From: Streptomyces lucensis JCM 4490
GTDB lineage: Bacteria; Actinomycetota; Actinomycetes; Streptomycetales; Streptomycetaceae
DNA length: 64,000 nucleotides
Assembly (NCBI RefSeq): GCF_014650035.1
Contig: NZ_BMUE01000013.1
Location: 124,001 to 188,000 of the forward strand
Reading direction: 5' to 3'
The notes beneath the pieces are model-generated. The model did not search any database. It was given only the letters and a program-made list of their open reading frames with translations, and was not told where the DNA came from. Position numbers and translations under genes: made by a program. Positions 33,631 to 42,639 of this stretch are shown here, piece after piece; the first letter of the stretch is position 1, and the number at the start of each line of letters is the position of its first letter.

Positions 33631-33762
33631 GGACCACCGCTACCAGCGCCCGCCCGGGCCACGGCGGCGACTCGCGTCCGGCCCACCCGAACGGGTTGGT
33701 GCCGGGGGCCCTTCTGCGTCACGTCCCCGGGCAGCCCGGGTGCCGCGCCGGTGCGGCGGTCG

Positions 33763-35958
33763 TCAGAAGGCGGGCGCCTGGTGCTGGGCGCGGCTGACGT
33801 CGTACACCCCGGGCACGTTCCGCATGGCGCGCATCAGGGCCGGGAGGCGGGCCGCGTCGGGGAGCTGGAGGGTGTAGGTGTGGCGGACCCGCTGCTGGCT
33901 GGGCGGTTCGACGGTGGCGGAGACGATCTCGGCGCCCTCCGCGGCGATGGCCTCGGTGAGGTCGGCGAGGAGATGCGGCCGGCCGAACGATTCGGCGACC
34001 AGCGTGACCCGGCACTCGGCGGTCTCTCCCCAGCGCACGCCGATCTCCGCGCGCCCCCGGCTCTTCATGTGTGCCACCGCCGCGCACTGCAGGCGGTGCA
34101 CGGTCACCGCTCCCCCGCGTACCGCGAAGCCGGTGATCGCGTCCGGCGGTACGGGGGTGCAGCACCCGGCGAGCCGTACGTGCGCCCGCCCCCGCTCCAG
34201 CAGGACGTCGGCGCCCCGGGGGCGCAGGGCCGCGGCGGCGCCGGCGGGGCGGCCGGGGGGCGGGTCCTCCGGGGCGGGGGCGCGGTCCCCGGTGGGTTCG
34301 GTGCGGGCGGCGTCCACCGGCTCGGTCTGGGTGCCGCCGCCGGGGTGCGTGGTGAGCCAGCGCTGGATGGCGATGCGGGCGGCCGCGGTGTGGGCGTGGT
34401 CCAGCCATTCGCGGGAGGGCTCGGAGGCGGGGTCCTGGCCCATCAGGAGCTGGACGGTGTCGCCGTCCGTGAGAACGGTGCTGAGGGTGGCGAGGCGGCC
34501 GTTGACGCGGGCGCCGATGCAGGCGTGGGCGTCCTCGCCGTACTGCGCGTACGCGGCGTCCACACAGGTGGCGCCCTCGGGCAGGCCGAGGGTGCCGCCG
34601 TCCGGGCGGAAGACGGTGATCTCGCGGTCCTGGGCGAGGTCCTCGCGCAGGGTGGACCAGAAGGTGTCGGGGTCGGGGGCGGCCTGCTGCCAGTCCAGGA
34701 GGCGGGAGAGCCAGCCGGGGCGGGTGGGGTCGCAGCGCTCGCCGTCGGCCGGGTCGTCGGCTGCGGGGGCGTACGGGTTGCCGAGGGCGACGACACCGGC
34801 CTCGGCGACCCTGTGCATCTGATGGGTGCGGATGAGGACCTCGACGACCTGCCCGTCGGTGCGGGCGACGGCGGTGTGCAGGGACTGGTAGAGGTTGAAC
34901 TTCGGTACCGCGATGAAGTCCTTGAACTCCGAGACGACCGGCGTCATACAGGTGTGCAGTTCGCCCAGGACGCCGTAGCAGTCGGCGTCCTCGTTCACCA
35001 GCACCAGCAGGCGGCCGAAGTCGGAGCCGCGCAGCTGTCCTCTTTTGCGGCCGACCCGGTGCACGGAGACGAAGTGCCGTGGGCGGATCAGGACTTCGGC
35101 CTGGATGTCGGCCTCGCGCAGCACACCGCGCACCTCGTCGGCGACCTCGGCCAGCGGGTCGCCGGAGCGGGCGGCGTTGGCGGCGATGAGTTCCCTGGTG
35201 TGGTCGTACTCGTCGGGGTGGAGGATGGCGAAGACCAGGTCCTCCAGTTCTGTCTTGAGCGCCTGCACGCCGAGGCGTTCGGCGAGCGGGATGAGGACGT
35301 CGCGGGTCACCTTGGCGATCCGCTCCTGTTTCTCGGGGCGCATCACGCCGAGGGTCCGCATGTTGTGCAGGCGGTCGGCGAGCTTGATCGACATCACGCG
35401 CACGTCGTTGCCGGCGGCGACGAGCATCTTGCGGAAGGTCTCGGGTTCGGCGGCGGCCCCGTAGTCGACCTTCTCGAGTTTCGTGACGCCGTCGACGAGG
35501 TAGCGGACCTCCTCGCCGAACTGCTCCCGCACCTGGTCCAGGGTCACGTCGGTGTCCTCGACCGTGTCGTGCAGCAGCGAGGCCGTCAACGTCGTCGTCT
35601 CGGCGCCGAGTTCGGCGAGGATCAGCGTCACCGCGAGCGGGTGGGTGATGTACGGCTCCCCGCTCTTGCGCATCTGGCCGCGGTGCGAGGACTCCGCCAG
35701 GACGTAGGCGCGGCGCAGGGGTTCGAGGTCGGCGTCCGGGTGGTGGGCGCGGTGGGCGTCCACGACGTGGCCGATGGCGTCCGGCAGCCGGTCGCGTGCG
35801 GCCGGGCCGAGCAGTGCGGCCCGGCCGAGCCGGCGCAGGTCGATCCTGGGCCGGGACTTCCGGCGCGCCGCCGCGGGTGCCGCGGACGCGGTGAGCGCCT
35901 GCGGCGCTGTGGGCGCTGCCGGGCCAGCGGTCGCAGGGTTCGTGGCCTCCGCACTCAT
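33763..35958 (-). CDS. rshA: RelA/SpoT homologue (RshA-like)
   Basis: A 731-residue long RSH protein of (p)ppGpp metabolism, at the position I recall for rshA in S. coelicolor. The hydrolase HD domain is intact: KSGEPYITHPLAV, LLHDTVEDTDVT, VKLADRLHNMR-like IKLADRLHNMRTLG. The synthetase domain keeps DCYGVLGELH, FKDFIAVPKFNLYQSLHT and VEVLIRTHQMH but has lost the usual G-R-x-K and DDIHDLVGIRI elements. TGS and ACT-type domains follow (ITVFRPDGGTLGLPEG; VRHTYTLQL). The ATG at 35958 follows GGAGG with 5 bases spacing; an in-frame GTG lies six bases earlier. Net activity may be mainly hydrolysis, an inference from the missing residues. Confidence 0.9.
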   Translation of the reverse strand: MSAEATNPATAGPAAPTAPQALTASAAPAAARRKSRPRIDLRRLGRAALLGPAARDRLPDAIGHVVDAHRAHHPDADLEPLRRAYVLAESSHRGQMRKSGEPYITHPLAVTLILAELGAETTTLTASLLHDTVEDTDVTLDQVREQFGEEVRYLVDGVTKLEKVDYGAAAEPETFRKMLVAAGNDVRVMSIKLADRLHNMRTLGVMRPEKQERIAKVTRDVLIPLAERLGVQALKTELEDLVFAILHPDEYDHTRELIAANAARSGDPLAEVADEVRGVLREADIQAEVLIRPRHFVSVHRVGRKRGQLRGSDFGRLLVLVNEDADCYGVLGELHTCMTPVVSEFKDFIAVPKFNLYQSLHTAVARTDGQVVEVLIRTHQMHRVAEAGVVALGNPYAPAADDPADGERCDPTRPGWLSRLLDWQQAAPDPDTFWSTLREDLAQDREITVFRPDGGTLGLPEGATCVDAAYAQYGEDAHACIGARVNGRLATLSTVLTDGDTVQLLMGQDPASEPSREWLDHAHTAAARIAIQRWLTTHPGGGTQTEPVDAARTEPTGDRAPAPEDPPPGRPAGAAAALRPRGADVLLERGRAHVRLAGCCTPVPPDAITGFAVRGGAVTVHRLQCAAVAHMKSRGRAEIGVRWGETAECRVTLVAESFGRPHLLADLTEAIAAEGAEIVSATVEPPSQQRVRHTYTLQLPDAARLPALMRAMRNVPGVYDVSRAQHQAPAF

Positions 35959-36243
35959 GGGCACCTCCGGCTCGTGGACCGGCGGACGGGGGCCTTCAAG
36001 GCGTACGCGGCTCAGGGATGGCGACGTTCCCCCGTCCGTGCCGGTGCTTGATGCTACCGAGCCGACCGCGTGCGATCGGCCGCCTCTTGCCGAGCGTGAA
36101 ACGGATCACCCAATCGAGCGACGCGCGGGAGGTTTAGAGTTTGCGCCACTTGCGCTGGACTCGGCCCCGGCGCGGAACGGCCCCGGGCGTGCGGAACCGC
36201 TGGTCCGGGGGTGCGGGGCCCTCTCGGGGGTCGTACCGCAGGG

Positions 36244-37113
36244 TCAGCGCGCGGCGCTTTCCAGCCATTCGGCGTCGATCTCGCCCTCGGCGACGATCAC
36301 GGCGGGTCCGGTCATCTCGATCTCGCCGTCCGGCCGCTCGGTGATGACCAGGCGGCCGCCGGGGACGTCGACGGTGTACGTCGCCGGGGTGCCGGTGACG
36401 GCCGGGTCGGCGGCGTCGCGCCGGGCGGCGGCCACGGCGACGGCGCAGGCTCCGGTGCCGCACGAGCGGGTCTCGCCGGAGCCGCGCTCGTGCACGCGCA
36501 TGGCGACGTGGCGGGGGCCGCGGTCGACGACGAACTCGACGTTCACGCCGTCCGGGTAGGCGCCCGCCGGGGCGACCGGCGGCGGGTCGAGCAGGGATCC
36601 GGCGTGCGCGAGGTCGGAGACGAAGGCGACCGCGTGCGGGTTGCCCATGTTCACGTTGCGCGCGGGCCAGCTGCGCTCGCCGACGCTCACCGTGACGTCG
36701 CCCCCGGGGAGGCGGGCGCGGCCCATGCCGACGGTGACGTCCCCGTCCTTGGCGATGTGGACGGTCTTCACTCCCCCGCGCGTGGCGATCGCGAGGTCGC
36801 CTTCGGCCACATGCCCAGCGTGCTGGAGGTAGCGCGCGAACACACGGACGCCGTTGCCGCACATCTCGGCGACCGAGCCGTCGCCGTTGCGGTAGTCCAT
36901 GAACCACTCCGCGGCCGCGGCCATCGCCACGGCGTCCGGGTGCGCCGCGGACCGCACCACGTGCAGGACCCCGTCGCCGCCGATGCCGGCCCGGCGGTCG
37001 CACAGCGCGGCGACGGCGGCCGGGGTGAGGTCGAGGTCGTTCCCGGGGTCCGGGAGGATGACGAAGTCGTTCTCGGTGCCGTGGCCCTTGAGGAAGGCGA
37101 TCCGCGTGCTCAT
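36244..37113 (-). CDS. dapF: Diaminopimelate epimerase
   Basis: A 289-residue PLP-independent epimerase that converts LL- to meso-diaminopimelate for lysine and peptidoglycan. The two catalytic cysteines are in EMCGNGVR and RSCGTGACA. FLKGHGTENDFV at the N-terminus, RAGIGGDGV and MGNPHAV are family signatures. The ATG at 37113 gives the standard MSTRIAFLKGHG start. It is followed in the genome by rshA on the same strand, with a 285-base gap. Confidence 0.95.
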   Translation of the reverse strand: MSTRIAFLKGHGTENDFVILPDPGNDLDLTPAAVAALCDRRAGIGGDGVLHVVRSAAHPDAVAMAAAAEWFMDYRNGDGSVAEMCGNGVRVFARYLQHAGHVAEGDLAIATRGGVKTVHIAKDGDVTVGMGRARLPGGDVTVSVGERSWPARNVNMGNPHAVAFVSDLAHAGSLLDPPPVAPAGAYPDGVNVEFVVDRGPRHVAMRVHERGSGETRSCGTGACAVAVAAARRDAADPAVTGTPATYTVDVPGGRLVITERPDGEIEMTGPAVIVAEGEIDAEWLESAAR

Positions 37114-37164
37114 TCCTCGATCGTAGCCGCACACCGGGCACGGCCCCGTGCCCGTCGCGGGGCC

Positions 37165-37668
37165 TCAGCGCAGCCGGGCCACGCGCCACACGGCGAGGAC
37201 GGCGGCCAGGGCCACCAGCAGCACGTAGGCCAGCACCACCCGCCAGTCGGGGCGGCGGCCCGCGCCGCGCGGGGGCAGTCCCGGCCAGGTGTAGCCCACC
37301 CGGCGGGCGGCCATCATGCCCCAGCCCGCGGCACAGCAGCAGATGAGCAGGCCGAGCATGGCGATGACGGCTCCGCTGTCGCCGAAGTCGAAGGCGAGCG
37401 GGAAGGCGAACATCAGGGAGCCGACGGCGGACAGTCCCACGATGGGTGCGAGCTGCCAGATGCGCAGCCGGCGCTGCGGGCGCAGCTCGACCTCGACCTC
37501 CGGCCCGCCCGGGTACATCTCCTCGGGCGCCGGGCCGTCGGCCGTCACGCCGCCGGGCGCCTCCTCGGGCCCGTCGTCCGTCAGACGGTCCTCGGTCTGG
37601 TCCGGACGGTCACCGTCGGTGGTGACGTGCTCGGCACTTTGTGCGGTGTCGTGAGGGCCGGCCTCCAT
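37165..37668 (-). CDS. Integral membrane protein, unknown function
   Basis: A 167-residue protein with an acidic, hydrophilic N-terminal half (residues 1-65, rich in Asp, Glu and Pro). Three hydrophobic segments follow, near LAPIVGLSAVGSLMFAFPLAF-type sequence at about 75-95, AVIAMLGLLICCCAAGWG, and VVLAYVLLVALAAVLAV. The three consecutive cysteines in the second segment are notable. The ATG at 37668 was used; a GTG two codons upstream is equally possible behind GGGAGGG. It lies upstream of dapF on the same strand. No domain recognised. Confidence 0.7.
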   Translation of the reverse strand: MEAGPHDTAQSAEHVTTDGDRPDQTEDRLTDDGPEEAPGGVTADGPAPEEMYPGGPEVEVELRPQRRLRIWQLAPIVGLSAVGSLMFAFPLAFDFGDSGAVIAMLGLLICCCAAGWGMMAARRVGYTWPGLPPRGAGRRPDWRVVLAYVLLVALAAVLAVWRVARLR

Positions 37669-37775
37669 CGCCACGCGCCCTCCCAACTAGGCTCCACTTG
37701 GTCGATCGAAGCTCGATGATGGCACGGCCCCGAAGGCCGGGATGACCGGCGGCGCATCCCGATGCCATCACGTGA

Positions 37776-38714
37776 TCAGGCTGTGACCGGTCGTTCGATC
37801 AACGTCAGGGCCTGCTGCGGAAGTTCCCCGCGGTTCGCCAGGGCCCCGCTCAGCCAGTGCACGCGGGGATCGCGCCGGAACCAGGAATCCTGACGGCGCG
37901 CGAAGCGCTTGGTGGCGCGTACGGTCTCGGCCCGCGCCTCCGCTTCGGTGCACTCACCGGCGAGCGCCGCGAGCACCTGCTGGTAACCCAGCGCACGCGA
38001 CGCGGTGCGCCCCTCGCGCAGCCCCTGCGCCTCCAGGGCGCGCACCTCGTCGACGAGGCCGGCCTCCCACATCACGTCGACGCGGCGCGCGATCCGCTCG
38101 TCGAGCTCCGGCCGGGCCACGTCGACCCCGATCTGGACGGTGTCGTAGACGGAGTCGTGCCCGGGCAGGTTCGCGGTGAAGGGCTGGCCGGTGATCTCGA
38201 TGACCTCCAGGGCGCGGACGATGCGGCGGCCGTTGCCGGGCAGGATCGCACGGGCGGCCTCGGGGTCGGCGGCGGCCAGGCGGGCGTGCAGCGCGCCGGG
38301 GCCGCGCAGTGCCAGCTCCTCCTCCAGCCGGGCCCGGACCACGGGGTCGGTGCCGGGGAACTCCAGGTTGTCGACGGCACCGCGGACGTACAGGCCGGAG
38401 CCGCCGACCAGGATCGGCCAGCGGCCCTGGGCGAGCAGCGCGTCGATCCGCGCACGGGCCAGCTTCTGGTACTCGGCGACCGAGGCGGTGACGGTCACGT
38501 CCCAGACGTCCAGCAGGTGGTGCGGGACGCCGCCACGCTCCTCGGGGGTCAGTTTGGCGGTGCCGATGTCCATCCCCCGGTACAGCTGCATGGAGTCGGC
38601 GTTGACGACCTCGCCGCCCAGCCGCTGGGCGAGGAAGACACCGAGATCGGACTTCCCGGCCGCGGTGGGACCGACGACGGCGATGACACGGGGGGCGACG
38701 AGTGCACTGCTCAC
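37776..38714 (-). CDS. miaA: tRNA dimethylallyltransferase
   Basis: A 312-residue MiaA, which transfers a dimethylallyl group to A37 of tRNAs reading UNN codons. The P-loop GPTAAGKSDL is near the start. NADSMQLYRGMDIGTAK, PHHLLDVWD, VGGSGLYVRG, and the C-terminal TKRFARRQDSWFRRD are characteristic. The GTG at 38714 is the only start that keeps the strand before the P-loop. MiaB, which methylthiolates the same nucleotide, is encoded 1.3 kb upstream on the same strand; two genes lie between. Confidence 0.95.
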   Translation of the reverse strand: MSSALVAPRVIAVVGPTAAGKSDLGVFLAQRLGGEVVNADSMQLYRGMDIGTAKLTPEERGGVPHHLLDVWDVTVTASVAEYQKLARARIDALLAQGRWPILVGGSGLYVRGAVDNLEFPGTDPVVRARLEEELALRGPGALHARLAAADPEAARAILPGNGRRIVRALEVIEITGQPFTANLPGHDSVYDTVQIGVDVARPELDERIARRVDVMWEAGLVDEVRALEAQGLREGRTASRALGYQQVLAALAGECTEAEARAETVRATKRFARRQDSWFRRDPRVHWLSGALANRGELPQQALTLIERPVTA

Positions 38715-38846
38715 CGCACCAGTCTCGCAAACTCGGGGTGAGGTCTCGAACGAGTTGCGTGACGCGGGAACTTCGCCCGGGCGAGTACCGTATGAGGTGG
38801 TATGGACGTGTTCGCGCTACCGGCCGCGAGCCAGGGAAGGTGGATC

Positions 38847-39134
38847 ATGGGTCTGCTGGACAACATGAAGGCCAGGCTCGCCCCGGCCAAGGACAAGGTG
38901 TCCGATCTCGCGCGCCAGCACGGGGACAAGGTGCAGCACGGCATCGACAAGGCCGCGAGGGCCGTCGACGAGCGGACCAAGGGCAAGTACAGCGACAAGA
39001 TCCACGCGGGCACGGGCAAGGCCAGGGAGGCGATGGACCGCCTCGCCCACAAGGAGGGCCCGGGGCGCGCCACCGGTGGCCCGACGACCCCTGCCCCGCC
39101 CCCGCCGGAGGGCCCGCCGCCACCGATGTCCTGA
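38847..39134 (+). CDS. Rv0909/CsbD-like antitoxin-family small protein
   Basis: A 95-residue, Lys-rich helical protein (MGLLDNMKARLAPAKDKVSD, then KAARAVDERTKGKYSDKI) ending in a Pro-rich tail. This matches the family annotated as Rv0909-type antitoxin, widespread in actinomycetes. No toxin partner is encoded next to it, so an antitoxin role here is doubtful; a stress- or DNA-associated role is possible. The ATG at 38847 follows GGGAAGG. It stands alone between miaA (divergent) and a convergent extradiol-dioxygenase-like gene. Confidence 0.78.
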   Translation: MGLLDNMKARLAPAKDKVSDLARQHGDKVQHGIDKAARAVDERTKGKYSDKIHAGTGKAREAMDRLAHKEGPGRATGGPTTPAPPPPEGPPPPMS

Positions 39135-39177
39135 TCCGGTGCCCTGCCGAAGTGTCCTCGTAGGGGCGGCAGGCCGC

Positions 39178-39196
39178 CCGGGGCGAAGTGCCCCGG
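39178..39196. terminator. Hairpin between convergent genes
   Basis: A 7-bp G/C stem (39178-39184 with 39190-39196) and a 5-base loop, 44 bases after the antitoxin-like gene and 24 before the end of the next minus-strand gene. Short but well placed. Confidence 0.5.
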
Positions 39197-39219
39197 AGGC
39201 AGGCAGGCCCGCCCCGGGG

Positions 39220-39933
39220 CTAGGACCAGGTGGCGACCAGGTATCCCACGCCGTACGGCGCGTCCTCGTAGAGCAGGGCGCCGCCGAGGCTCGCCCCCTC
39301 GCCGGCTCCGGCCAGGACCTGCCAGGGTGCGCGGCCGGACGCCTTCAGGTCGGCGGCCAGCCCGGGGTCGAGCGCCTTGACGGCCGCGACGTCCGCCGCG
39401 CCCAGTGCCCGTGCGACCTCCGCGTCGAAGGGCGCCGCCCGCTCGTCCAGGTAGCCCGGCGCCTTGACCGTGCGGCACGCGCTGGCGTCGCCCATCACCA
39501 GCAGCGCCACCCGCCCGGCCCGGGCGCCGATCTCCCTGCCGGCCTTGGCGCACCGCTCGGGTGCGAGCGGTTCGCCCACGCCGAGCCCCTCGATCGGGGC
39601 GGCCGCCCAGCCGGTCCGTTCCAGCAGCCAGGCGCCGACGGCCAGCGAGGACGGCAGCTCCCGTCCGGGAGCGGTGTCCGTGGCGGAACCAAGGCGTACG
39701 TCCAGGTCGACGCCGAACCCGCGGAAGGACCCCGGGGAGCCCTGCGGGAACGGTCCGCGCCCGCTCCGCCCGGCGGGCCCGAGGACCACCAGCAGGTCCG
39801 GGCGGGCGGCGGCGAGGACGCCCAGCGCGTCCGCGCACGCCGCGCGCGCGGCGTCCATCTCGGGGGCCGCGCCCGCGGCGACCTCGGGCACGAGCAGCGG
39901 CGGACAGGGGCAGACTGCGGCGGCGACAAGCAT
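39220..39933 (-). CDS. Class III extradiol dioxygenase-like protein
   Basis: A 237-residue protein with the overall pattern of the LigB-type class III extradiol dioxygenase B-like family (MLVAAAVCPCPPLLVPEVA, then DLLVVLGPAG and LLVMGDASA). The metal-binding histidines of true dioxygenases are not evident: the expected N-terminal His is replaced by Cys/Pro (CPCPPL) and the GD(x)S(H) region reads GDASACRT. It is likely a non-canonical or non-enzymatic member. It lies just downstream of miaB on the same strand, 48 bases after its stop, and may be cotranscribed. Confidence 0.7.
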   Translation of the reverse strand: MLVAAAVCPCPPLLVPEVAAGAAPEMDAARAACADALGVLAAARPDLLVVLGPAGRSGRGPFPQGSPGSFRGFGVDLDVRLGSATDTAPGRELPSSLAVGAWLLERTGWAAAPIEGLGVGEPLAPERCAKAGREIGARAGRVALLVMGDASACRTVKAPGYLDERAAPFDAEVARALGAADVAAVKALDPGLAADLKASGRAPWQVLAGAGEGASLGGALLYEDAPYGVGYLVATWS

Positions 39934-39981
39934 GATCGGCAGGGTACGCCGTCGGCCGGCCGGCCGTTCGCCGGCGGCAGG

Positions 39982-41511
39982 TCAGTCGCAGCCGCAGCCG
40001 CTGCCCGTGGCGACCGGCAGCGGCGCCGGTGCGCCGATCTTCGGCAGGCCCAGCATGACGCCCGCCGGCTTGGCGGCCTCCGCGGCGTTGCGCTTCTCCC
40101 AGGCGTCCCCCGCGCGCGTGCGGCGCACGTCGAGGACCGCGCCCTCGGCGAGGAGGTGGTGCGGGGCGGCGTACGTCACCTCGACGGTGACCACGTCGCC
40201 GGGGCGCACGTCCTGCTCCGGCTTGGTGAAGTGGACCAGCCGGTTGTCGGGGGCGCGGCCGGACAGGCGGTGGGTGGCGCCGTCCTTGCGGCCCTCGCCC
40301 TCGGCGACCATCAGCTCCAGGGTGCGGCCGACCTGCTTCTTGTTCTCCTCCCAGGAGATCTCCTCCTGGAGGGCGACGAGGCGCTCGTAGCGCGCCTGGA
40401 CGACCTCCTTGGGGATCTGGTCCTCCATGGTCGCGGCCGGGGTGCCGGGGCGCTTGGAGTACTGGAAGGTGAAGGCCTGCGCGAACCGGGCCTCACGCAC
40501 CACGTGGAGGGTCTGCTCGAAGTCCTCCTCCGTCTCGCCGGGGAAACCGACGATGATGTCGGTGGTGATCGCGGCGTGCGGGATGGCGGCGCGGACCTTC
40601 TCGATGATGCCGAGGTAGCGCTCCTGCCGGTACGAACGGCGCATCGCCTTCAGGACGGTGTCCGAGCCGGACTGGAGCGGCATGTGCAGCTGCGGCATCA
40701 CGTTCGGCGTCTCGGCCATGGCGGCGATGACGTCGTCGGTGAAGTCGCGCGGGTGCGGGGAGGTGAAGCGCACCCGCTCCAGGCCGTCGATCCCGCCGCA
40801 GGCGCGCAGCAGCTTGCTGAAGGCCTCGCGGTCGCCGATGTCGGAGCCGTAGGCGTTGACGTTCTGGCCGAGCAGCGTGATCTCGGAGACGCCCTCGGCG
40901 ACCAGCGCCTCCACCTCGGCGAGGATGTCGCCGGGGCGGCGGTCCTTCTCCTTGCCGCGCAGCGCCGGGACGATGCAGAAGGTGCAGGTGTTGTTGCAGC
41001 CGACGGAGATCGACACCCACGCCGCGTAGGCGCTCTCGCGCCGGGTCGGCAGCGTGGACGGGAAGGCCTCCAGCGACTCCGCGATCTCGATCTGCGCCTC
41101 TTCCTGGACGCGGGCGCGCTCCAGGAGGACGGGCAGCTTGCCGATGTTGTGGGTGCCGAAGACGACGTCCACCCAGGGCGCCTTCTTCACGATGGTGTCG
41201 CGGTCCTTCTGCGCGAGGCAGCCGCCGACCGCGATCTGCATGCCGGGCCGCTGGGCCTTCCTGGGCGCGAGCCGGCCGAGGTTGCCGTAGAGCCGGTTGT
41301 CGGCGTTCTCGCGCACGGCGCAGGTGTTGAAGACGACGACGTCGGCGTCCCCGTCCGCTCCCTCGGGCGCCCGCACGTACCCGGCCTCTTCGAGCAGTCC
41401 GGACAATCGCTCGGAGTCGTGGACGTTCATCTGGCACCCGTAGGTGCGGATCTCGTAGGTCTTGGAAGATCGCACGTCCACTGCCGGGCCCCGGTCGCTG
41501 CTGCTGGTCAT
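39982..41511 (-). CDS. miaB: tRNA-2-methylthio-N6-dimethylallyladenosine synthase
   Basis: A 509-residue radical-SAM methylthiotransferase that adds the methylthio group to i6A37. The N-terminal UPF0004 domain holds the auxiliary cluster cysteines (TYGCQMNVHDSE, FNTCAVRENA, VGGCLAQ). The radical-SAM motif is CNNTCTFC (CxxxCxxC). The TRAM domain follows near VGRTLELMVAEG. The last 60 residues, ending in SGCGCD, are an actinobacterial extension. The ATG at 41511 was chosen by alignment; the ribosome site is weak. Together with miaA it completes ms2i6A synthesis. Confidence 0.95.
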   Translation of the reverse strand: MTSSSDRGPAVDVRSSKTYEIRTYGCQMNVHDSERLSGLLEEAGYVRAPEGADGDADVVVFNTCAVRENADNRLYGNLGRLAPRKAQRPGMQIAVGGCLAQKDRDTIVKKAPWVDVVFGTHNIGKLPVLLERARVQEEAQIEIAESLEAFPSTLPTRRESAYAAWVSISVGCNNTCTFCIVPALRGKEKDRRPGDILAEVEALVAEGVSEITLLGQNVNAYGSDIGDREAFSKLLRACGGIDGLERVRFTSPHPRDFTDDVIAAMAETPNVMPQLHMPLQSGSDTVLKAMRRSYRQERYLGIIEKVRAAIPHAAITTDIIVGFPGETEEDFEQTLHVVREARFAQAFTFQYSKRPGTPAATMEDQIPKEVVQARYERLVALQEEISWEENKKQVGRTLELMVAEGEGRKDGATHRLSGRAPDNRLVHFTKPEQDVRPGDVVTVEVTYAAPHHLLAEGAVLDVRRTRAGDAWEKRNAAEAAKPAGVMLGLPKIGAPAPLPVATGSGCGCD

Positions 41512-41600
41512 GCGTCCAAGGGTAGGCGGTCCGCGGGGAGCCCCGTCCCCCCTTACCCACGGGCCCGCCGGCGGCCCGGACCCGTGGGGAAAGGGGAACG

Positions 41601-42356
41601 TCAGCGGGAGACCGCCGAGGGTGCGGCCACGGCCGCGCGTTCGGCGGGCTTCGGGGTCAGGACCCGTTCGGCCAGCGGTCCGAAGACGAGCCCGAAGGCG
41701 GTCCACAGGGTCAGCTGGACGGCGAGGGCCGACAGGCGGAACTGCCAGAGGAGGGTGGCCGAGAAGTCCTTGGGCACCTCGTTGACGGCGGGCAGGAACG
41801 CGTACGCCAGTCCGACGGCCAGGACGAAGAACGCCCCCGCGGCCACCGTCGCGTTCCAGTTGCCCAGCCGGGGGGCCAGGCGCTTGCCCAGGATCACGGT
41901 GGCGATCGCCAGCAGCACGCTGAGGAGCATCATCAGGAAGTACAGGGTGGTGCGCCTGCCGATGGTGTCCGGGTCGCCGACGGACGGCGGGTTGGCGGGG
42001 TACTTCAGGAAGGGCACGACGTACACGGCGATCAGGCCGGCCGCGGCGAGCAGCAGCGCGCCGGCGCGCGGCCCGAAGCGGCCGATCCGGCCGAGCGCGA
42101 AGCAGTAGGCGAGGGCGGCGATGCCGCCGAAGGCGACGCCGTAGAGCAGTACACCGGTGGCCAGGCCGCCGGTGGACTGCATCGTGCGGCTGACGGCCTC
42201 CACGCCGTGTTCGTGGGAGTGCGCCTCCTCGTAGGCGATGGCCGAGTCGACGCGCGGCTCACCGAGGAAGTAGGCGGTGACCAGGGCGAGCAGGCCCGCG
42301 GCGAGACCCGCGAGCATGCCACGCACCAGCAGGTTGCGGACGGTTGCCGAGTTCAT
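41601..42356 (-). CDS. cbtA: Cobalt transporter subunit CbtA
   Basis: A 251-residue membrane protein with five or six hydrophobic segments and an early His-rich loop (EEAHSHEHGVEAV), the hallmarks of CbtA, a B12-regulated cobalt importer. It follows cbtB by 25 bases on the same strand, and the pair is preceded by a cobalamin riboswitch. It should supply cobalt for corrin synthesis, which the B12-dependent NrdJ and glutamate mutase in this window need. The ATG at 42356 is the first in frame. Confidence 0.9.
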   Translation of the reverse strand: MNSATVRNLLVRGMLAGLAAGLLALVTAYFLGEPRVDSAIAYEEAHSHEHGVEAVSRTMQSTGGLATGVLLYGVAFGGIAALAYCFALGRIGRFGPRAGALLLAAAGLIAVYVVPFLKYPANPPSVGDPDTIGRRTTLYFLMMLLSVLLAIATVILGKRLAPRLGNWNATVAAGAFFVLAVGLAYAFLPAVNEVPKDFSATLLWQFRLSALAVQLTLWTAFGLVFGPLAERVLTPKPAERAAVAAPSAVSR

Positions 42357-42381
42357 GGGTCGCTGGGTCTCTTCCCCGCCG

Positions 42382-42603
42382 TCAGTGGCAGGGGAAGCCG
42401 AGCAGGTGCCGAGCGTCGTGCACCCACTCGTGCACGTTCTCGCCGGACATCACGGAGGTGGCGCCCTGTTCGGCGCCGACGAAGTAGAGCAGGGCCAGCA
42501 TCAGGATGCCGAAGAAGACCGCCCAGGGGGCGATCGCGCCGACCGGCAGTTTGGCCGGCGCGGTGGTGGTGACGGTGGTCGGCTGAGCGACGGACTGCGC
42601 CAT
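42382..42603 (-). CDS. cbtB: Cobalt transporter subunit CbtB
   Basis: A 73-residue protein with one membrane segment (PWAVFFGILMLALLYFV) and a His-rich C-terminus (HEWVHDARHLLGFPCH), the standard CbtB architecture; the histidines are thought to bind cobalt. The ATG at 42603 follows GGAGG. It is the first gene behind the cobalamin riboswitch. Confidence 0.92.
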   Translation of the reverse strand: MAQSVAQPTTVTTTAPAKLPVGAIAPWAVFFGILMLALLYFVGAEQGATSVMSGENVHEWVHDARHLLGFPCH

Positions 42604-42639
42604 GGCAGGACCTCCTGGGGAACTCGCGTCCCGTCTCGG

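Noticed and set aside
32032..36051. 1339-codon plus-strand ORF opposite the M1 peptidase and rshA
   Set aside because: Shadow of two well-supported minus-strand genes; composition of frame noise (Gly/Val/Leu/Gln repeats).
36134..36266. Small minus-strand ORF ending in QRKWRKL after dapF
   Set aside because: Overlaps the dapF 3' end in another frame; no ribosome site of its own and no family match.
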